Shown one piece after another: positions 23,226 to 31,086 of a stretch of 32,700 nt of DNA. Numbering within the stretch: position 1 is the stretch's first letter; each line of letters begins with the position of its first letter. Made by a program: the position numbers and the translations under genes. The notes under the pieces were generated by a model. The model worked only from the letters and a program-made list of their open reading frames with translations. It had not been told where the DNA came from and ran no database searches. The DNA comes from Cytobacillus firmus NBRC 15306 (lineage in GTDB: Bacteria; Bacillota; Bacilli; Bacillales; Cytobacillaceae): NCBI RefSeq assembly GCF_001591465.1, contig NZ_BCUY01000045.1, positions 1 to 32,700 of the forward strand, written 5' to 3'.

Positions 23226-24047
23226 TCATTCTCCCGGCATTATCTCTTTTTCCAAAAGATATAAGTATTGATTTTCCGCAGCCTCGTCCTTTATAAGATC
23301 TGTTACAATCCAGCCTTTGCTGAGATAATGAGCAAATGCTTCTTTCGTGCTCTTTCTCCATTTAAGAGCCAATTCAAAATCCCGCTTTTTTATGTCCTGA
23401 AAATTCCCTGGGACTGGTATAAGAATTTTTTCATTTTCATAGTCTAAATTTACTTTTTCAGGGACAGCCGAACCATCAGCGGCCCCTGTTTCTATTGCCC
23501 TTGGCAGAACTTCAGCAGACCACCTGCGTTCAGGACAAACATCCTGAATCCGCCACTCAACTAAAAATCGATCAGATGGTATGCCGGCATTCATATGGTC
23601 TGACATTTCACCATAAGCATTTTCTATATATTGAGTGCATACAGCCCCGAGCTTATGAAGATTGAGATTGGCATTTACAGTTTCAAGAGGGTCGTAGGTC
23701 CATGAAATGAGATCATAACCTTTCTTAAGTGCAGTCTGTTTTTGCGCATTTTTCAGCTTTTCCCCAATCCCGAATGCCCGATACTTCGGGTGAATCCCAA
23801 GGCTGTGAGAGCAAAGATATACCTTTGTGCCGTCAAAGCCGGGAAAGCTGTATTGAAAACCAATCAGTTCCTCTCCCAGGAACGCGCCTAACACAACCCC
23901 TCCATTTTTAACCGCTGCCACTGTATGATTAACAGGCACAGCTTCTTCCACACTCCATATTCTTGCTTCAAGCTCATATACAGCTTCAAGATCCTTAACT
24001 GTGTGAAGGTTTTTAATGACCAGTGATGTTAATGCTTCTTGCTTCAT
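23226..24047 (-). CDS. GNAT acyltransferase, probable D-amino acid N-succinyltransferase
   Basis: GNAT-family enzyme of 273 aa. The acyl-CoA binding part is LGIHPKYRAFGIGEKLKNAQ (near 95-115), followed by SWTYDPLETVNANLNLHKLGA, a hallmark of the subgroup found beside N-succinylamino acid racemases. The C-terminal half (about 150-273) is an extra domain ending YLYLLEKEIMPGE. The expected reaction is succinyl-CoA plus D-amino acid to N-succinyl-D-amino acid, which the downstream racemase then inverts. The start at 24047 is chosen for AAAGGGG about 6 bases upstream; 24068 is also open. It follows the YjiH-type gene closely, in the same operon. Confidence 0.82.
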   Translation of the reverse strand: MKQEALTSLVIKNLHTVKDLEAVYELEARIWSVEEAVPVNHTVAAVKNGGVVLGAFLGEELIGFQYSFPGFDGTKVYLCSHSLGIHPKYRAFGIGEKLKNAQKQTALKKGYDLISWTYDPLETVNANLNLHKLGAVCTQYIENAYGEMSDHMNAGIPSDRFLVEWRIQDVCPERRWSAEVLPRAIETGAADGSAVPEKVNLDYENEKILIPVPGNFQDIKKRDFELALKWRKSTKEAFAHYLSKGWIVTDLIKDEAAENQYLYLLEKEIMPGE

Positions 24048-24083
24048 AACCTTCCCCTTTCCCCCCATATTGCGATAAAATTC

Positions 24084-25466
24084 CTAAAATATAATATGAG
24101 CTACAGCAGCTACAATCGGCAGCGTAATAATCGTGCGGAGAAGGAAAATAAGAATTAAATCCTTGATGCTGACAGGGAGATTTGACCCTAGAAGCAGGCC
24201 GCCCATTTCAGACATGTAAACGAGCTGTGTTACAGAGACACAAGCAATGACAAATCTTGTCATTTCACTTTCAATGCCGCTGCCGATGACAGCGGGAAGG
24301 AACATGTCTGCAAATCCAACCACCATTGTCTGAGCCGCTTCTGCCGCTTCCGGAATTTGCATGAGAGCCAGGATCGGTTCAAACGGCTTGCCAATAATTG
24401 TAAAAGCAGGGGTGAATTCAGCAATCACCAGGGCAACCGTTCCAATTGCCATAACAATTGGCAAAACTCCCATCCACATGTCCAAAACATTCTCGAAACC
24501 TTCTTTTACAACAGCTGCAGCACTATTATTGGTACGTGCCTTTTTAATAGCATTATTTAATCCCCATTTAACAGGTGTAGTATGTGAAGGGATGGAAGTT
24601 TCCTCCTTCATCACTGTCCCTTCATAAGCAGTATCTGCTTTTCTGGATAATGGCGGAATCCGCGGCATTACAACAGCTGCCACAAGACCAGCAAGGACAA
24701 TTGTTAAATAGTAATGTATGAAATATTGTTCTAAATTTAAATATTGTATAATGACAATCGTAAACGTAATGGAAACAACCGAGAAGGTAGTTGCAACAAC
24801 TGCCGCCTCCCGCTTTGTATAATATCCTTCTTCATATTGTTTTGTTGTTAACAGGACTCCAATTGTCCCATCACCTACCCATGATGCCAGACAATCAAGC
24901 GAAGAACGCCCCGGCAGCTTAAAAACAGGCCTCATTACTTTAATCAATAATGCACCAAAAAATTCCAGAAGGCCAAAATTTAATAAAAGCGGCAGCAATA
25001 AACCTGCCAGAAGAAATGTAGTAAACAGGATTGGAATCAGATCATAAATTAAGAGTGCGCCCGTGTTCTCTGAATATACTGGTTCCAGACCAATTTTAAA
25101 TAAAGTAATAATAGCAAAAACAGTTCCAAGCAAACGGGCTGCCACCCAAAATTTACTGACATTCAATAATTTGTTCAAATATGGACTATTTAAGATAAAG
25201 CCCGGTTTAAAAATTACCGCTATCAGTGAACCAATAACTGATAGAGCCATTATAGTAACCGTAATCGCGGGTATGGAAGCACCCAGCAACCCGTTAATTT
25301 GATTTGCTAAATATGCAACCGGAATGGTAATCCCTTCTTCTCCTTGAATCGGCACCATAAATAGTAAAACCCCGACCAGTGAAGGAATTAGAAATTTCAG
25401 ATAGTCCCCGGCTGTATAGGATTCCGTTTCCTCCTGCTGAATGAATTTCTTTGAAAGACTGCTCAT
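24084..25466 (-). CDS. YjiH-type membrane protein with nucleoside-recognition (Gate) domain
   Basis: Polytopic protein of 460 aa with about 10-11 membrane segments, of the YjiH family. The GATE/nucleoside-recognition region includes LASWVGDGTIGVLLTTKQYEEGYYTKREAA-like sequence (near 190-220) and FADMFLPAVIGSGIESEMTRF (near 395-415). A cytoplasmic loop occupies about 275-320. AAGGGGGCG lies 7 bases before the ATG. Gene order is rpiR, this gene, GNAT, racemase, so it is probably the transporter for the compound sensed or processed by the operon, perhaps an amino acid derivative. No substrate is proven for the family. Confidence 0.82.
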   Translation of the reverse strand: MSSLSKKFIQQEETESYTAGDYLKFLIPSLVGVLLFMVPIQGEEGITIPVAYLANQINGLLGASIPAITVTIMALSVIGSLIAVIFKPGFILNSPYLNKLLNVSKFWVAARLLGTVFAIITLFKIGLEPVYSENTGALLIYDLIPILFTTFLLAGLLLPLLLNFGLLEFFGALLIKVMRPVFKLPGRSSLDCLASWVGDGTIGVLLTTKQYEEGYYTKREAAVVATTFSVVSITFTIVIIQYLNLEQYFIHYYLTIVLAGLVAAVVMPRIPPLSRKADTAYEGTVMKEETSIPSHTTPVKWGLNNAIKKARTNNSAAAVVKEGFENVLDMWMGVLPIVMAIGTVALVIAEFTPAFTIIGKPFEPILALMQIPEAAEAAQTMVVGFADMFLPAVIGSGIESEMTRFVIACVSVTQLVYMSEMGGLLLGSNLPVSIKDLILIFLLRTIITLPIVAAVAHIIF

Positions 25467-25507
25467 GTGTTACGCCCCCTTTTATTATTCTGAATTTAAC
25501 TCCCCTG

Positions 25508-25543
25508 CTGATCAGAATTATTCAACAAATAATTCCTGATCAG
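25508..25543 (-). repeat. Strong inverted repeat across the rpiR stop codon
   Basis: CTGATCAGAATTATT pairs with AATAATTCCTGATCAG, a 15-bp stem with a single bulged C and a 5-base loop. It spans the end of rpiR and its stop. The minus-strand tail has no T-run, so it looks like an intra-operon RNA hairpin (processing, stability or partial attenuation) rather than a full terminator. Confidence 0.7.
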
Positions 25544-26372
25544 CGTATAAGATTTCCAGTTCCTGCTGTCTTTTGGCAATCCTTTCATGATCCTGTTCAT
25601 CGATACCTGCGATCAGCACTTCCAATAAACTAATAACCGAAGCAATTGAATGATGTCCGGTATCCATAAGTTCATCAGTGGTAAGTGTGACTGCTGCCAT
25701 CTGCCCGATTGGCGAAAGCTGGCGGTCTGTTATGGCAACAATCCCGGAACCTTGCCTTTCAGCAATAGAAGCAAGATTTAACGCTTCTTTCCGGTATCGA
25801 GGAAAAGAAAAAATGACAACGGCCGATTGCTCTGTTAAATCACACACATCCTCAGGAAGAAAACCGCCAGGACTTGAGATAAAAACATTTCCCCTTATTT
25901 GTTTAAGTGTGTAATAAAACCAGTATGCTGCGGCAAAAGAGCTGCCAAAACCCCCAATATAAACCCTGTCTGCCTGTATTAATGCATCAATCGCTTTCCA
26001 AACTTCCCTTTCATCAACCTGATCAAGCAATTGCCGAAGTATTTTCCTCTCTTGATCAATGACTCTCCTAAACAGGTTCTCTTTCGCAGCATTTTCTATG
26101 GCTGAGTCATTTTCAATGTAATCCTGGTGTTTCCCGGCAAGCCACTCTTTTCTGATTCGATCCTGCATTTGGGAATAACCGCTGAACCCAAGTGCATACG
26201 CAAGACGAATGACTGTTGTCTCACTGACTCCTGCATTTCTTCCGATTTGAAATGCTGTTAATAAAACTGCTTCATCAGCATGCTCCAAAATAAATTCAGC
26301 AGCTTTCCTCTGTCCTGGTGAGAGTGAGGAATAGCTTTCTTTAATCATCTGGCTCATTGTTTTCTTATCCAT
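25518..26372 (-). CDS. RpiR/MurR-family transcription regulator
   Basis: Protein of 284 aa: N-terminal HTH_6 domain (about 1-78; LSPGQRKAAEFILEHADEAV, then AGVSETTVIRLAYALGFSGY) and C-terminal SIS domain (about 120-250; VYIGGFGSSFAAAYWFYYTL). SIS domains in this family bind sugar phosphates or related ligands; the transported compound of this operon could be the signal. GAGGAG precedes the ATG. It leads the operon with the YjiH, GNAT and racemase genes. Its promoter is flanked and overlapped by repeated GAAANNCTTCT elements, which suggests autoregulation. Confidence 0.92.
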   Translation of the reverse strand: MDKKTMSQMIKESYSSLSPGQRKAAEFILEHADEAVLLTAFQIGRNAGVSETTVIRLAYALGFSGYSQMQDRIRKEWLAGKHQDYIENDSAIENAAKENLFRRVIDQERKILRQLLDQVDEREVWKAIDALIQADRVYIGGFGSSFAAAYWFYYTLKQIRGNVFISSPGGFLPEDVCDLTEQSAVVIFSFPRYRKEALNLASIAERQGSGIVAITDRQLSPIGQMAAVTLTTDELMDTGHHSIASVISLLEVLIAGIDEQDHERIAKRQQELEILYADQELFVE

Positions 26373-26396
26373 GCCGGCTCCTCATGAATAGTGAAG

Positions 26397-26444
26397 GAAA
26401 AACTTCTTATGCAAATTATAAAGCATGAAATGCTTCTCAAACAA
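26397..26444 (-). promoter_or_regulatory. rpiR-operon promoter with paired operator copies
   Basis: Minus-strand -10 is a perfect TATAAT (26420-26415), with a weak TTGTTT -35 (26444-26439) 18 bases away. Two copies of GAAANNCTTCT-N4-CAA flank it: 26397-26414 covers the transcription start and 26427-26444 covers the spacer and -35. Their starts are 30 bp apart, about three helical turns, as expected for cooperative binding of a regulator. Confidence 0.72.
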
Positions 26445-26513
26445 GAAGATTTTACACTATTCAAAATTATTTTTATTTAAATTTCGTTTAGAAATCCACT
26501 CTATTATGTGAAG

Positions 26514-26562
26514 GTAATCCTTCTTTTAGTAAATTCTAAAGGATGAAATACTTCTTTAGCAA
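26514..26562. promoter_or_regulatory. Second pair of operator copies
   Basis: GAAATACTTCT-TTAG-CAA at 26545-26562 matches the promoter-proximal element exactly in pattern; a degenerate copy, GTAATCCTTCT-TTAG-TAA, lies at 26514-26531 with three changes. The pair is 31 bp apart, echoing the proximal pair, and lies about 100 bases upstream of it. It could support looping or act on the divergent PTS gene. Confidence 0.6.
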
Positions 26563-26660
26563 GAGAAAAATGTATTTTTAAAAATAAAAATTTATTTTTA
26601 TGCATAAAATCATATTTCCTTATGATGAATGACTTATAAAATATTTTTCAATGCTAACCT

Positions 26661-26705
26661 TTGATATACTTAAACGTCTAAAATAATTTTTAGGCAAACG
26701 GTTGC
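26661..26705 (+). promoter_or_regulatory. Candidate PTS promoter with LacI/CcpA-like palindrome
   Basis: TTGATA (26661-26666), 17 bases, TAATTT (26684-26689). The palindrome GCAAACGGTTGC (26694-26705) falls on the predicted start. It has the central CG of LacI-family operators and fits the cre consensus only in part. The rest of the 490-base gap (26373-26862) is very AT-rich; besides these sites and the GAAANNCTTCT copies, nothing else was found. Confidence 0.5.
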
Positions 26706-26862
26706 ATCATTTTCCCACCCGTGTTATTTTAAGATAATAATTAAACTAAATAGTATTTTCATAGAATAAATTCATGCATTCATCGAAATTTTTTTGTGAA
26801 ATTATGGGAATGCTTTTTTAGTCCACATAATGAAAGCCCATACAATAAGGGAGAGAAGAACA

Positions 26863-28503
26863 ATGAAAAAATTATTTTCTTTTGATTTCTGGCAAAAGTT
26901 TGGAAAGGCATTACTTGTAGTAGTGGCTGTAATGCCAGCTGCAGGTATTATGATTTCACTTGGCAAGCTTGTTGGCATGACAGGTACTGACATAGCATTT
27001 GTGCAAGCGATTGCACGAGTTTTGGAGGATATCGGCTGGGCCATTATTACAAATCTTCATATCTTATTTGCAGTTGCAATTGGCGGTTCCTGGGCTAAGG
27101 AGCGTGCAGGCGGAGCGTTTGCAGCTCTTATTGCTTTCATTCTGATTAATAGAATTACAGGCGCCATATTCGGAGTAAAGTCCGACATGTTAGGTAATAC
27201 CGAGGCCACGGTAAAATCCCTTTTTGGACAAGATCTTATTGTCCCGGACTATTTCACTTCTGTTTTAGGTGCACCAGCATTAAATATGGGAGTATTCGTC
27301 GGGATTATTTCAGGTTTTCTTGGCGCAAATTTATTTAACAAGTATTATAACTATGATAAATTGCCAAATTCACTTTCCTTTTTCAATGGAAAGCGATTTG
27401 TACCCTTCACTGTAATCGGCGGCTCTGTTGCAGCAGCCTTGGTCTTATCAATTGTTTGGCCATTTATTCAAGGATTTTTAAATGATTTCGGACAATGGAT
27501 TGCTACATCACGGAATACAGCACCTGTTATCGCTCCATTTGTTTTTGGCGCACTGGAAAGATTGCTTCTTCCATTTGGATTGCATCATATGCTGACAGTC
27601 CCAATTAATTATACAGAGCTCGGCGGAACTTATAAAATCCTTACAGGCTCTAATGCAGGTTCAACGGTCGCTGGACAAGATCCGCTATGGCTCGCATGGA
27701 TTGCTGACCTGAATAACTTTTTGGCTGCAGGAGATACAGAAAGCTATAAGCAATTGCTGAATGACGTTACCCCTGCCCGCTTTAAAGTTGGCCAAATGAT
27801 TCTGTCCGCTGCTGCCTTATTGGGAATTGCGCTTGCAATGTACCGCAATGTAGATCCTGAGAAAAAGAAGAAATACAAATCGATGTTCTTCTCCGCTGGT
27901 TTGGCGGTATTTTTAACTGGAGTAACAGAACCGATTGAATTTATGTTCATGTTTGCTGCTCCACTTCTTTATATCGTGTATGCAGTTATGACAGGTCTGG
28001 CATTTGCAGTCGTTGACATTATTAATATCCGTGTTCATTCTTTTGGCATCATTGAATTGATTACAAGAACACCAATGATTATAAAAGCTGGTTTATGGCT
28101 GGATCTTGTAAACTTTGTAATTGCCTGCCTTGTATTCTTCGGACTAAACTTTTGGGTTGCCAATTTTATGATCAGAAAATTTAACTTCCCTACACCAGGA
28201 CGCAATGGAAACTATATTGAAGAAGAAAATACTGCTTCATCTTCAGATACTTCAGTCAAGAAAAATTCACTAGCTCCTGTGTTAATCGAATTATTAGGCG
28301 GAAAAGAAAATATTGAAGACGTTGATGCCTGTATGACCCGCTTGCGTGTCACAGTAAAGGACACTGCATCAGTTGCTGGTGAACAGGACTGGAAGAAGAA
28401 TGGAGCTTTAGGTCTTATCGTTAAGGACAAAGGCGTTCAGGCAATTTATGGACCAAAAGCAGATGTCCTTAAATCTGATATCCAAGACCTTTTGGGAGCT
28501 TAA
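26863..28503 (+). CDS. PTS sugar permease, EIIBC (glucose/maltose superfamily)
   Basis: Permease of 546 aa in the glucose-glucoside family. The EIIC domain (about 1-420) has about 10 membrane segments, with VVAVMPAAGIMISLGK, FVFGALERLLLPFGLHHML and FLTGVTEPIEFMFMFAAPLLY (the conserved GITE-like sugar-binding region). A linker of about 35 residues leads to EIIB (about 465-546) with the phospho-cysteine in DVDACMTRLRV (Cys490). There is no EIIA, so a shared EIIA-Glc is needed. It resembles MalX/MalP-type carriers, but the sugar is not readable. The ATG at 26863 has AAGGGAGAG upstream; 26830 is also open. The next gene starts 2 bases after its stop. Confidence 0.9.
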   Translation: MKKLFSFDFWQKFGKALLVVVAVMPAAGIMISLGKLVGMTGTDIAFVQAIARVLEDIGWAIITNLHILFAVAIGGSWAKERAGGAFAALIAFILINRITGAIFGVKSDMLGNTEATVKSLFGQDLIVPDYFTSVLGAPALNMGVFVGIISGFLGANLFNKYYNYDKLPNSLSFFNGKRFVPFTVIGGSVAAALVLSIVWPFIQGFLNDFGQWIATSRNTAPVIAPFVFGALERLLLPFGLHHMLTVPINYTELGGTYKILTGSNAGSTVAGQDPLWLAWIADLNNFLAAGDTESYKQLLNDVTPARFKVGQMILSAAALLGIALAMYRNVDPEKKKKYKSMFFSAGLAVFLTGVTEPIEFMFMFAAPLLYIVYAVMTGLAFAVVDIINIRVHSFGIIELITRTPMIIKAGLWLDLVNFVIACLVFFGLNFWVANFMIRKFNFPTPGRNGNYIEEENTASSSDTSVKKNSLAPVLIELLGGKENIEDVDACMTRLRVTVKDTASVAGEQDWKKNGALGLIVKDKGVQAIYGPKADVLKSDIQDLLGA

Positions 28504-28505
28504 CA

Positions 28506-29291
28506 ATGAAATTATTAACTCTAAACTGTCACTCATGGCAGGAGGAACAGCAGCTGGAAAAAATTAAAATTCTTGCTGAAGCTATTAAGGAGAACCGCTA
28601 TGATGTCATCGCTCTGCAGGAAGTCAGCCAGCATATCAAAGCCCATTTAATAGATGGCCATATCAAAAAAGATAACTATGCACTGCTGTTAATTGAAGAA
28701 TTGAGAAAAATAGGTGTGGAAGATTACGTTTTTAAATGGGATTTCTCACATATTGGCTATGATATATATGAAGAGGGTCTTGCCATATTGACAAAGCATG
28801 AAATAAAGGAGGATTTTTCCTTCTTTATTACCCAAAATAAAGACCAGGCACTCTGGAAGACACGAAAAATTATTGGTGTTAAAATAGTTTACAAAAACAG
28901 ACCAATTACATTTTATTCTTGTCACCTTGGCTGGTGGGATGATGAAGAAGAATCCTTTAAATTTCAGGCTGAATCTCTTCTTGCACATGCATCTAAAGAT
29001 GAACCCGCCATTTTTATGGGTGATTTCAACAGCTCGGCGTATGTCCGCAATGAAGGTTATGACTTTCTCATTGACAAAGGGCTTTATGACACTTTTGAAT
29101 TAGCAGACAAGAAGGATTCAGGAGTGACGGTTAAAGGCAAAATTGCCGGCTGGGACGAAAATAAACATGAGATGCGCATCGACTTGATTTTATCATCGTA
29201 TCCGATCCATCCAAAATATTCCCGAGTTATTTTTAATGGCACAAACAAACCCATCATTTCAGATCATTATGGTGTTGAAATTGAAATATAA
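28506..29291 (+). CDS. Endonuclease/exonuclease/phosphatase-fold hydrolase
   Basis: EEP-superfamily enzyme of 261 aa. Motifs in order are LLTLNCHSW (start), DVIALQEVS (metal Glu near 39), SCHLGWW (His near 140), FMGDFNSSA (Asp/Asn near 172-174), RIDLILSS (Asp near 226) and ISDHYGVEI (final Asp-His near 253). The fold cleaves phosphodiester or phosphomonoester bonds in nucleic acids, lipids or sugars. There is no signal peptide, so it is cytoplasmic. It starts 2 bases after the PTS EIIBC stop, with GGGAG inside that gene as ribosome site. A role on the imported phosphorylated sugar is likely from context but unproven. Confidence 0.88.
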   Translation: MKLLTLNCHSWQEEQQLEKIKILAEAIKENRYDVIALQEVSQHIKAHLIDGHIKKDNYALLLIEELRKIGVEDYVFKWDFSHIGYDIYEEGLAILTKHEIKEDFSFFITQNKDQALWKTRKIIGVKIVYKNRPITFYSCHLGWWDDEEESFKFQAESLLAHASKDEPAIFMGDFNSSAYVRNEGYDFLIDKGLYDTFELADKKDSGVTVKGKIAGWDENKHEMRIDLILSSYPIHPKYSRVIFNGTNKPIISDHYGVEIEI

Positions 29292-29293
29292 GC

Positions 29294-29326
29294 AAAAGCC
29301 CCTGACAATTCAGTCAGGGGCTTTTT
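29294..29326. terminator. Bidirectional terminator
   Basis: AAAAGCCCCTGAC / GTCAGGGGCTTTT, a 13-bp perfect stem with a 6-base loop and T/A tails. It ends the PTS-EEP operon and overlaps the convergent GNAT stop by two bases. Confidence 0.93.
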
Positions 29327-29789
29327 ACACTTTTAACTTATAGATAGGTTCCGGATGAAAAGCCTGAAAAACCTCACCTGTCGGTTCAAAACCAACTTTC
29401 TCATATACACAAATAGCCGGCTCGTTCTCCTTGATGACAGATAGGTAGATTTCATGGCACCCATATTTCTCTTTCATTTCCTCAATTACAAGTTCAATAG
29501 CCGGTATGCCATAGCCCTTCCCCTGAAATTGATGTCCAAGCATCAGACTGACAAGTTCATAGCGGCCATGCTCTTTATCCAGACCATGAGTCGCAAAGCC
29601 AATTAATGATTCGCTATCGTATATAGCTTTACATGTCCAGCCATTGACTGAAGCCAGAGCAATGAAAAAAGCATTGGAACCGACAAACCTTTCGAAAATT
29701 TGAAACTTCTTTTCCTGCTCTTCTTCAGATTTCAAATTAATTACCTCAAAAAAATTTTTCTCTGTAACAGGTTTCAGTTGTAAATCCAT
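29325..29789 (-). CDS. GNAT acetyltransferase, polyamine-type
   Basis: GNAT enzyme of 154 aa resembling BltD/PaiA spermine/spermidine acetyltransferases. The acetyl-CoA loop is HQFQGKGYGIPAIE (near 90-103), preceded by YELVSLMLG and followed by IYLSVIKENEPAICVYEKVGF, the classic motif B. The ATG at 29789 has GAGG 9 bases upstream; the frame extends to 29816 without a better site. It acts in the cytoplasm. The substrate is a guess from similarity. It stands alone. Confidence 0.82.
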   Translation of the reverse strand: MDLQLKPVTEKNFFEVINLKSEEEQEKKFQIFERFVGSNAFFIALASVNGWTCKAIYDSESLIGFATHGLDKEHGRYELVSLMLGHQFQGKGYGIPAIELVIEEMKEKYGCHEIYLSVIKENEPAICVYEKVGFEPTGEVFQAFHPEPIYKLKV

Positions 29790-29861
29790 GTCATCTTTCC
29801 TCTCATTCCAAATCATTACTCAAAATAAATTCGCAGCCATAGCAAAGAATTCCTTTATAAA

Positions 29862-29899
29862 AAGATAAAAAGCCTCCCACTAAAATTTATAGGGAGGCT
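29862..29899 (-). terminator. Terminator of the proline dehydrogenase gene
   Basis: Perfect 8-bp stem AGCCTCCC / GGGAGGCT with a 13-base loop, followed on the minus strand by TTTTTATC and more T. Confidence 0.88.
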
Positions 29900-29908
29900 C
29901 CTGCATTA

Positions 29909-30883
29909 TTATTTTTTCCGTTTCTTTGTCAATCTGCCTAATAAGAAAGCTCCTGCTGCAACACCAATGACAGTATTTGTTTTCTTGGTAAATACCTGCT
30001 TGGCCACAAGGTTTAAGTTCTGCGGCCGTTCTGCCAGGCGTCTCATGAAGTAGCCATACCAGTCATGTCCAAAAGGAACATATGTGCAGAAATTATAGCC
30101 TTCACCAGCAAGCTTCAGCTGCATATCCTTGCGGAAGCCATAGAGCATTTGGAATTCAAATTTATCTTTAGGAATATTGTTAGCCCTTACAAAATCTTTT
30201 ACATGATTAATTACATTATGGTCATGTGTTGCAATTGACGTGAATTTGCCATTCAGCAAATGCCATTCTATTAATTTTATAAAGTTAGCGTCAATGTCAT
30301 TTTTGTCCTGATAAGCAATTTCTTCAGGCTCTTTGTACGCTCCTTTTACAATCCGCAGCCGGAAGTTCTGATATTTCTTCAGATCTTCTTCTGCATCCAG
30401 GAAATATGCCTGAATAACTGTACCGAAGTTATTGTATTCTTTGGATAATTCATCCAAAATGTCAAAGGAAGGCTGCAAACGCTTGGAGTCTTCCATATCC
30501 ATATTCACAAAAATACCATAATGGCTTGCTTTCTCTACTATCTCCCTAACATTTTCAAGGCAGAAGGAGTAGTCAATATCAAGGCCTAATTGAGAAGGCT
30601 TTAAAGAGATATGTGCATCCACCTGATTTTCATGAATGGCCTCTATCACTTCTATTATTTGTTTTTTCGCTTCTGCCGCCTCTTCTTTTTGATATACAAA
30701 TTCCCCTAGGTTATCGACAGTACAAGAGATGCCATGAGCATTAAGCTCTTTTATGCTCTGAATTGCTTCATCTAAATTTGTCCCCGCAACTACATTCTGC
30801 GCTCCCAATTTCAACCCATATTTCTTTGCAGCGCTATTCAGAAATTCGTTTTGGGAAAGGCCTATAAATAGATCTTTCAACAT
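29909..30883 (-). CDS. putB: Proline dehydrogenase (FAD)
   Basis: FAD-dependent proline dehydrogenase of 324 aa (B. subtilis PutB is 303), oxidising L-proline to delta-1-pyrroline-5-carboxylate. Motifs are DNLGEFV near 60, HISLKPSQLGLDID near 105, MDMEDS near 140, FRLRIVKGAYKEPEE near 190, IATHDH near 225, KFEFQMLYGFR near 248 and the substrate-binding WYGYFMRRLAERPQN near 285. The start at 30883 is chosen for TTAGGGGAT upstream; a frame to 30985 lacks a ribosome site. The C-terminus carries an extra hydrophobic-basic tail (VIGVAAGAFLLGRLTKKRKK) that could touch the membrane. No P5C dehydrogenase gene is adjacent. Confidence 0.93.
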   Translation of the reverse strand: MLKDLFIGLSQNEFLNSAAKKYGLKLGAQNVVAGTNLDEAIQSIKELNAHGISCTVDNLGEFVYQKEEAAEAKKQIIEVIEAIHENQVDAHISLKPSQLGLDIDYSFCLENVREIVEKASHYGIFVNMDMEDSKRLQPSFDILDELSKEYNNFGTVIQAYFLDAEEDLKKYQNFRLRIVKGAYKEPEEIAYQDKNDIDANFIKLIEWHLLNGKFTSIATHDHNVINHVKDFVRANNIPKDKFEFQMLYGFRKDMQLKLAGEGYNFCTYVPFGHDWYGYFMRRLAERPQNLNLVAKQVFTKKTNTVIGVAAGAFLLGRLTKKRKK

Positions 30884-30908
30884 AGAAATATCCCCTAACT
30901 CTTGTAAT

Positions 30909-30957
30909 TTCACAATAAAATTATAGCATAGATTTTCAATAAAAATTATTTTGTGAA
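30909..30957 (-). promoter_or_regulatory. Extended -10 promoter within a palindrome
   Basis: Minus-strand TGC-TATAAT (30928-30920) is a perfect extended -10; no clear -35 is seen. Inverted arms TTCACAA (30909-30915) and TTGTGAA (30951-30957) enclose it and could bind a regulator of proline use. Confidence 0.55.
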
Positions 30958-31040
30958 TTTTTATATTTTTACGATTCCCTATCACTGTTTCGGTAAAATA
31001 TCGCAGGAGTTCCCAGTTCAGAAGACAAATTCCCTGTGAA

Positions 31041-31060
31041 GAACAAAATCGCTAACGCGA
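31041..31060. mobile_element. Possible IS91-type element end with GAAC flank
   Basis: The palindrome TCGC-TAAC-GCGA (31049-31060) lies 27 bases past the zinc-ribbon stop, and GAAC (31041-31044) abuts 4 bases beyond. IS91-family elements insert next to GAAC/CTTG on the side downstream of the transposase. The match is short and suggestive only. Confidence 0.35.
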
Positions 31061-31086
31061 CTAAAAACACACTACCAAGGTGAAGT

